64,000 nt of DNA, taken from the NCBI GenBank assembly GCA_045119215.1, contig JBGVDD010000168.1, positions 62,001-126,000 on the forward strand, written 5' to 3'. Source of the DNA: RUG11237 sp045119215 (GTDB lineage Bacteria > Bacillota > Clostridia > Lachnospirales > Lachnospiraceae). Numbering within the stretch: the first letter of the stretch is position 1; the number at the start of each line of letters is the position of its first letter. The position numbers and the translations under genes were made by a program. Below the pieces are notes generated by a model. It made no database searches and was not told where the DNA came from. It worked only from the letters and a program-made list of their open reading frames with translations. Of this stretch, positions 63,329-64,000 are shown in pieces.

Positions 63329-63789
63329 TGATTGGAAGTGGTCGGGAATCAAAAAAAGATAATGATCTTTTTTATACATGTAGTTTAATTGACTATATTG
63401 CAAGAAAAACGAAAAATATTCGTGTAGATGTGGTAAATCAATTGGGGAAAAAAAATTTGGAAAAAATCTATGATTTGGCAGATGTGTATCACTGCGATAA
63501 TATTGACAGGGTAAGTGAAGATTTTATTGAAACGGCCAGGATACAGACAGGTACATTTGACAATGTTGGAGATTGCAAGTATGCTATTCCTTCCTATTGG
63601 GACATTGGAAAAGTGTATAAAAGGTTGATAAAACAAGTTGCAGAGAATGAAAAAATTGAAGTAATTGAAGCGTTGATAAAAGTCTACCAATCTTTTATCA
63701 GCAGGAAAATTGATGACTATAACAGCAGTGTATATTATGAAAATCCATCTTATATATACGAATGCTATAGAGAAAATCAAATGCTGTAA
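63328..63789 (+). CDS. Conserved partner of the DUF3990 gene, unknown function
   Basis: A 153-residue soluble, largely helical protein. The N-terminal ~70 residues (LFYTCSLIDYIARKTKN, VVNQLGKKNLEKIYDLADVY) resemble the helical partner proteins often paired with DUF3990. The C-terminal half (YAIPSYWDIGKVYKRLI, IDDYNSSVYYENPSYIYECY) is distinctive, but I can name no domain. The TAATG overlap implies fixed stoichiometry. An antitoxin or immunity function is the simplest guess, not shown. Confidence 0.6.
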   Translation: MIGSGRESKKDNDLFYTCSLIDYIARKTKNIRVDVVNQLGKKNLEKIYDLADVYHCDNIDRVSEDFIETARIQTGTFDNVGDCKYAIPSYWDIGKVYKRLIKQVAENEKIEVIEALIKVYQSFISRKIDDYNSSVYYENPSYIYECYRENQML

Positions 63790-63823
63790 ATGTTGAAGAG
63801 CAGAAAATAAAACAGAACGGATA

Positions 63824-63872
63824 TGGCAAAAGTAGTAATGAATCCAGTCTGACAAAATTTGCCACTTTTTTT
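63824..63872 (+). terminator. Possible terminator after the DUF3990 operon
   Basis: TGGCAAA (63824-63830) and TTTGCCA (63858-63864), a 7-bp stem with a 27-base loop, followed by CTTTTTTT. Confidence 0.4.
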
Positions 63873-63969
63873 AACAAAAACCAGGTCATAATGTTTCATA
63901 TACTTGGTAGAGCTTCAGTAAGTATTCTGCTATACTTTTGTTAAAAATAATAGCAAAGGTGGTATTTTT

Positions 63970-64000
63970 ATGAGAAGAGCTTACGTGGACAATATCCGTT
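63970..64000 (+). CDS. Start of a gene, probably acyltransferase family (truncated by window end)
   Basis: ATG 63970 follows AAAGGTGG; only MRRAYVDNIR is visible. That opening is typical of acyltransferase-3 family proteins. An extended -10 (TGCTATACT near 63928-63936) lies upstream. Confidence 0.45.
   Translation, partial: MRRAYVDNIR

Noticed and set aside
63385..63855. 156-codon minus-strand frame
   Set aside because: Antisense to the DUF3990 partner; hydrophobic composition comes from the complement of Lys/Asn-rich codons.

Overview
The window looks like chromosome from a low-GC, Gram-positive Clostridia member, most likely a Lachnospiraceae gut bacterium. I infer this from the AT-rich codon use, GGAGG ribosome sites, TTGACA/TATAAT-type promoters, a T-box leader, full-length MinCDE beside MreBCD and a very large PBP2, SepF/YlmH, and secreted proteins with Big2 and fibronectin-like domains. 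No rRNA, tRNA or CRISPR array was seen.

Region 1 (1-14 kb) is core. It holds the end of a 7TM-HD (PgpH-like) protein whose HD signature is lost, ybeY, a SpoVB-like flippase, a small BofC-like protein, glgB, an MscS channel, a two-gene ABC importer without a binding protein, miaB, mutY, an O-antigen-ligase-like membrane protein and a secreted Big2-type protein.

Region 2 (14-25 kb) has a leucine T-box leader controlling leuA, then a SulP anion permease whose ribosome site can pair with an upstream copy of its complement, then mutS-mutL-miaA-ynbB.

Region 3 (25-36 kb) is a cell-shape and division cluster: radC, mreB, mreC, mreD, PBP2, minC, minD, minE, rodA, mgsA and a DacA-type carboxypeptidase.

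Region 4 (36-50 kb) runs radical SAM, membrane-fusion protein, yggS, sepF, ylmH, aroB, lspA, rluD. It continues with a three-hairpin leader before a cytidylate-kinase-like gene, thrH, an HD-GYP/GGDEF protein, an acyltransferase, a Gx transporter and an iron alcohol dehydrogenase.

Region 5 (50-64 kb) is accessory. It starts with a 1725-residue secreted beta-helix/Big2/Fn3 protein. An island of conflict-type genes mixed with gene debris follows: an antitoxin with a decayed RelE-like toxin, a YhcG-type nuclease with two copies of a long palindrome, a PLD-nuclease/SF2-helicase, a nitroreductase remnant, an AAA/DUF4143 ATPase, a tandem HAD protein of the RNA-repair type, remnants of an AAA-ATPase-like gene and a GNAT gene, a DUF3990 (predicted ADP-ribosyltransferase fold) gene with an overlapping partner, and the start of an acyltransferase. 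The nuclease/helicase pair and the DUF3990 pair are the best candidates for little-described defence or toxin systems.
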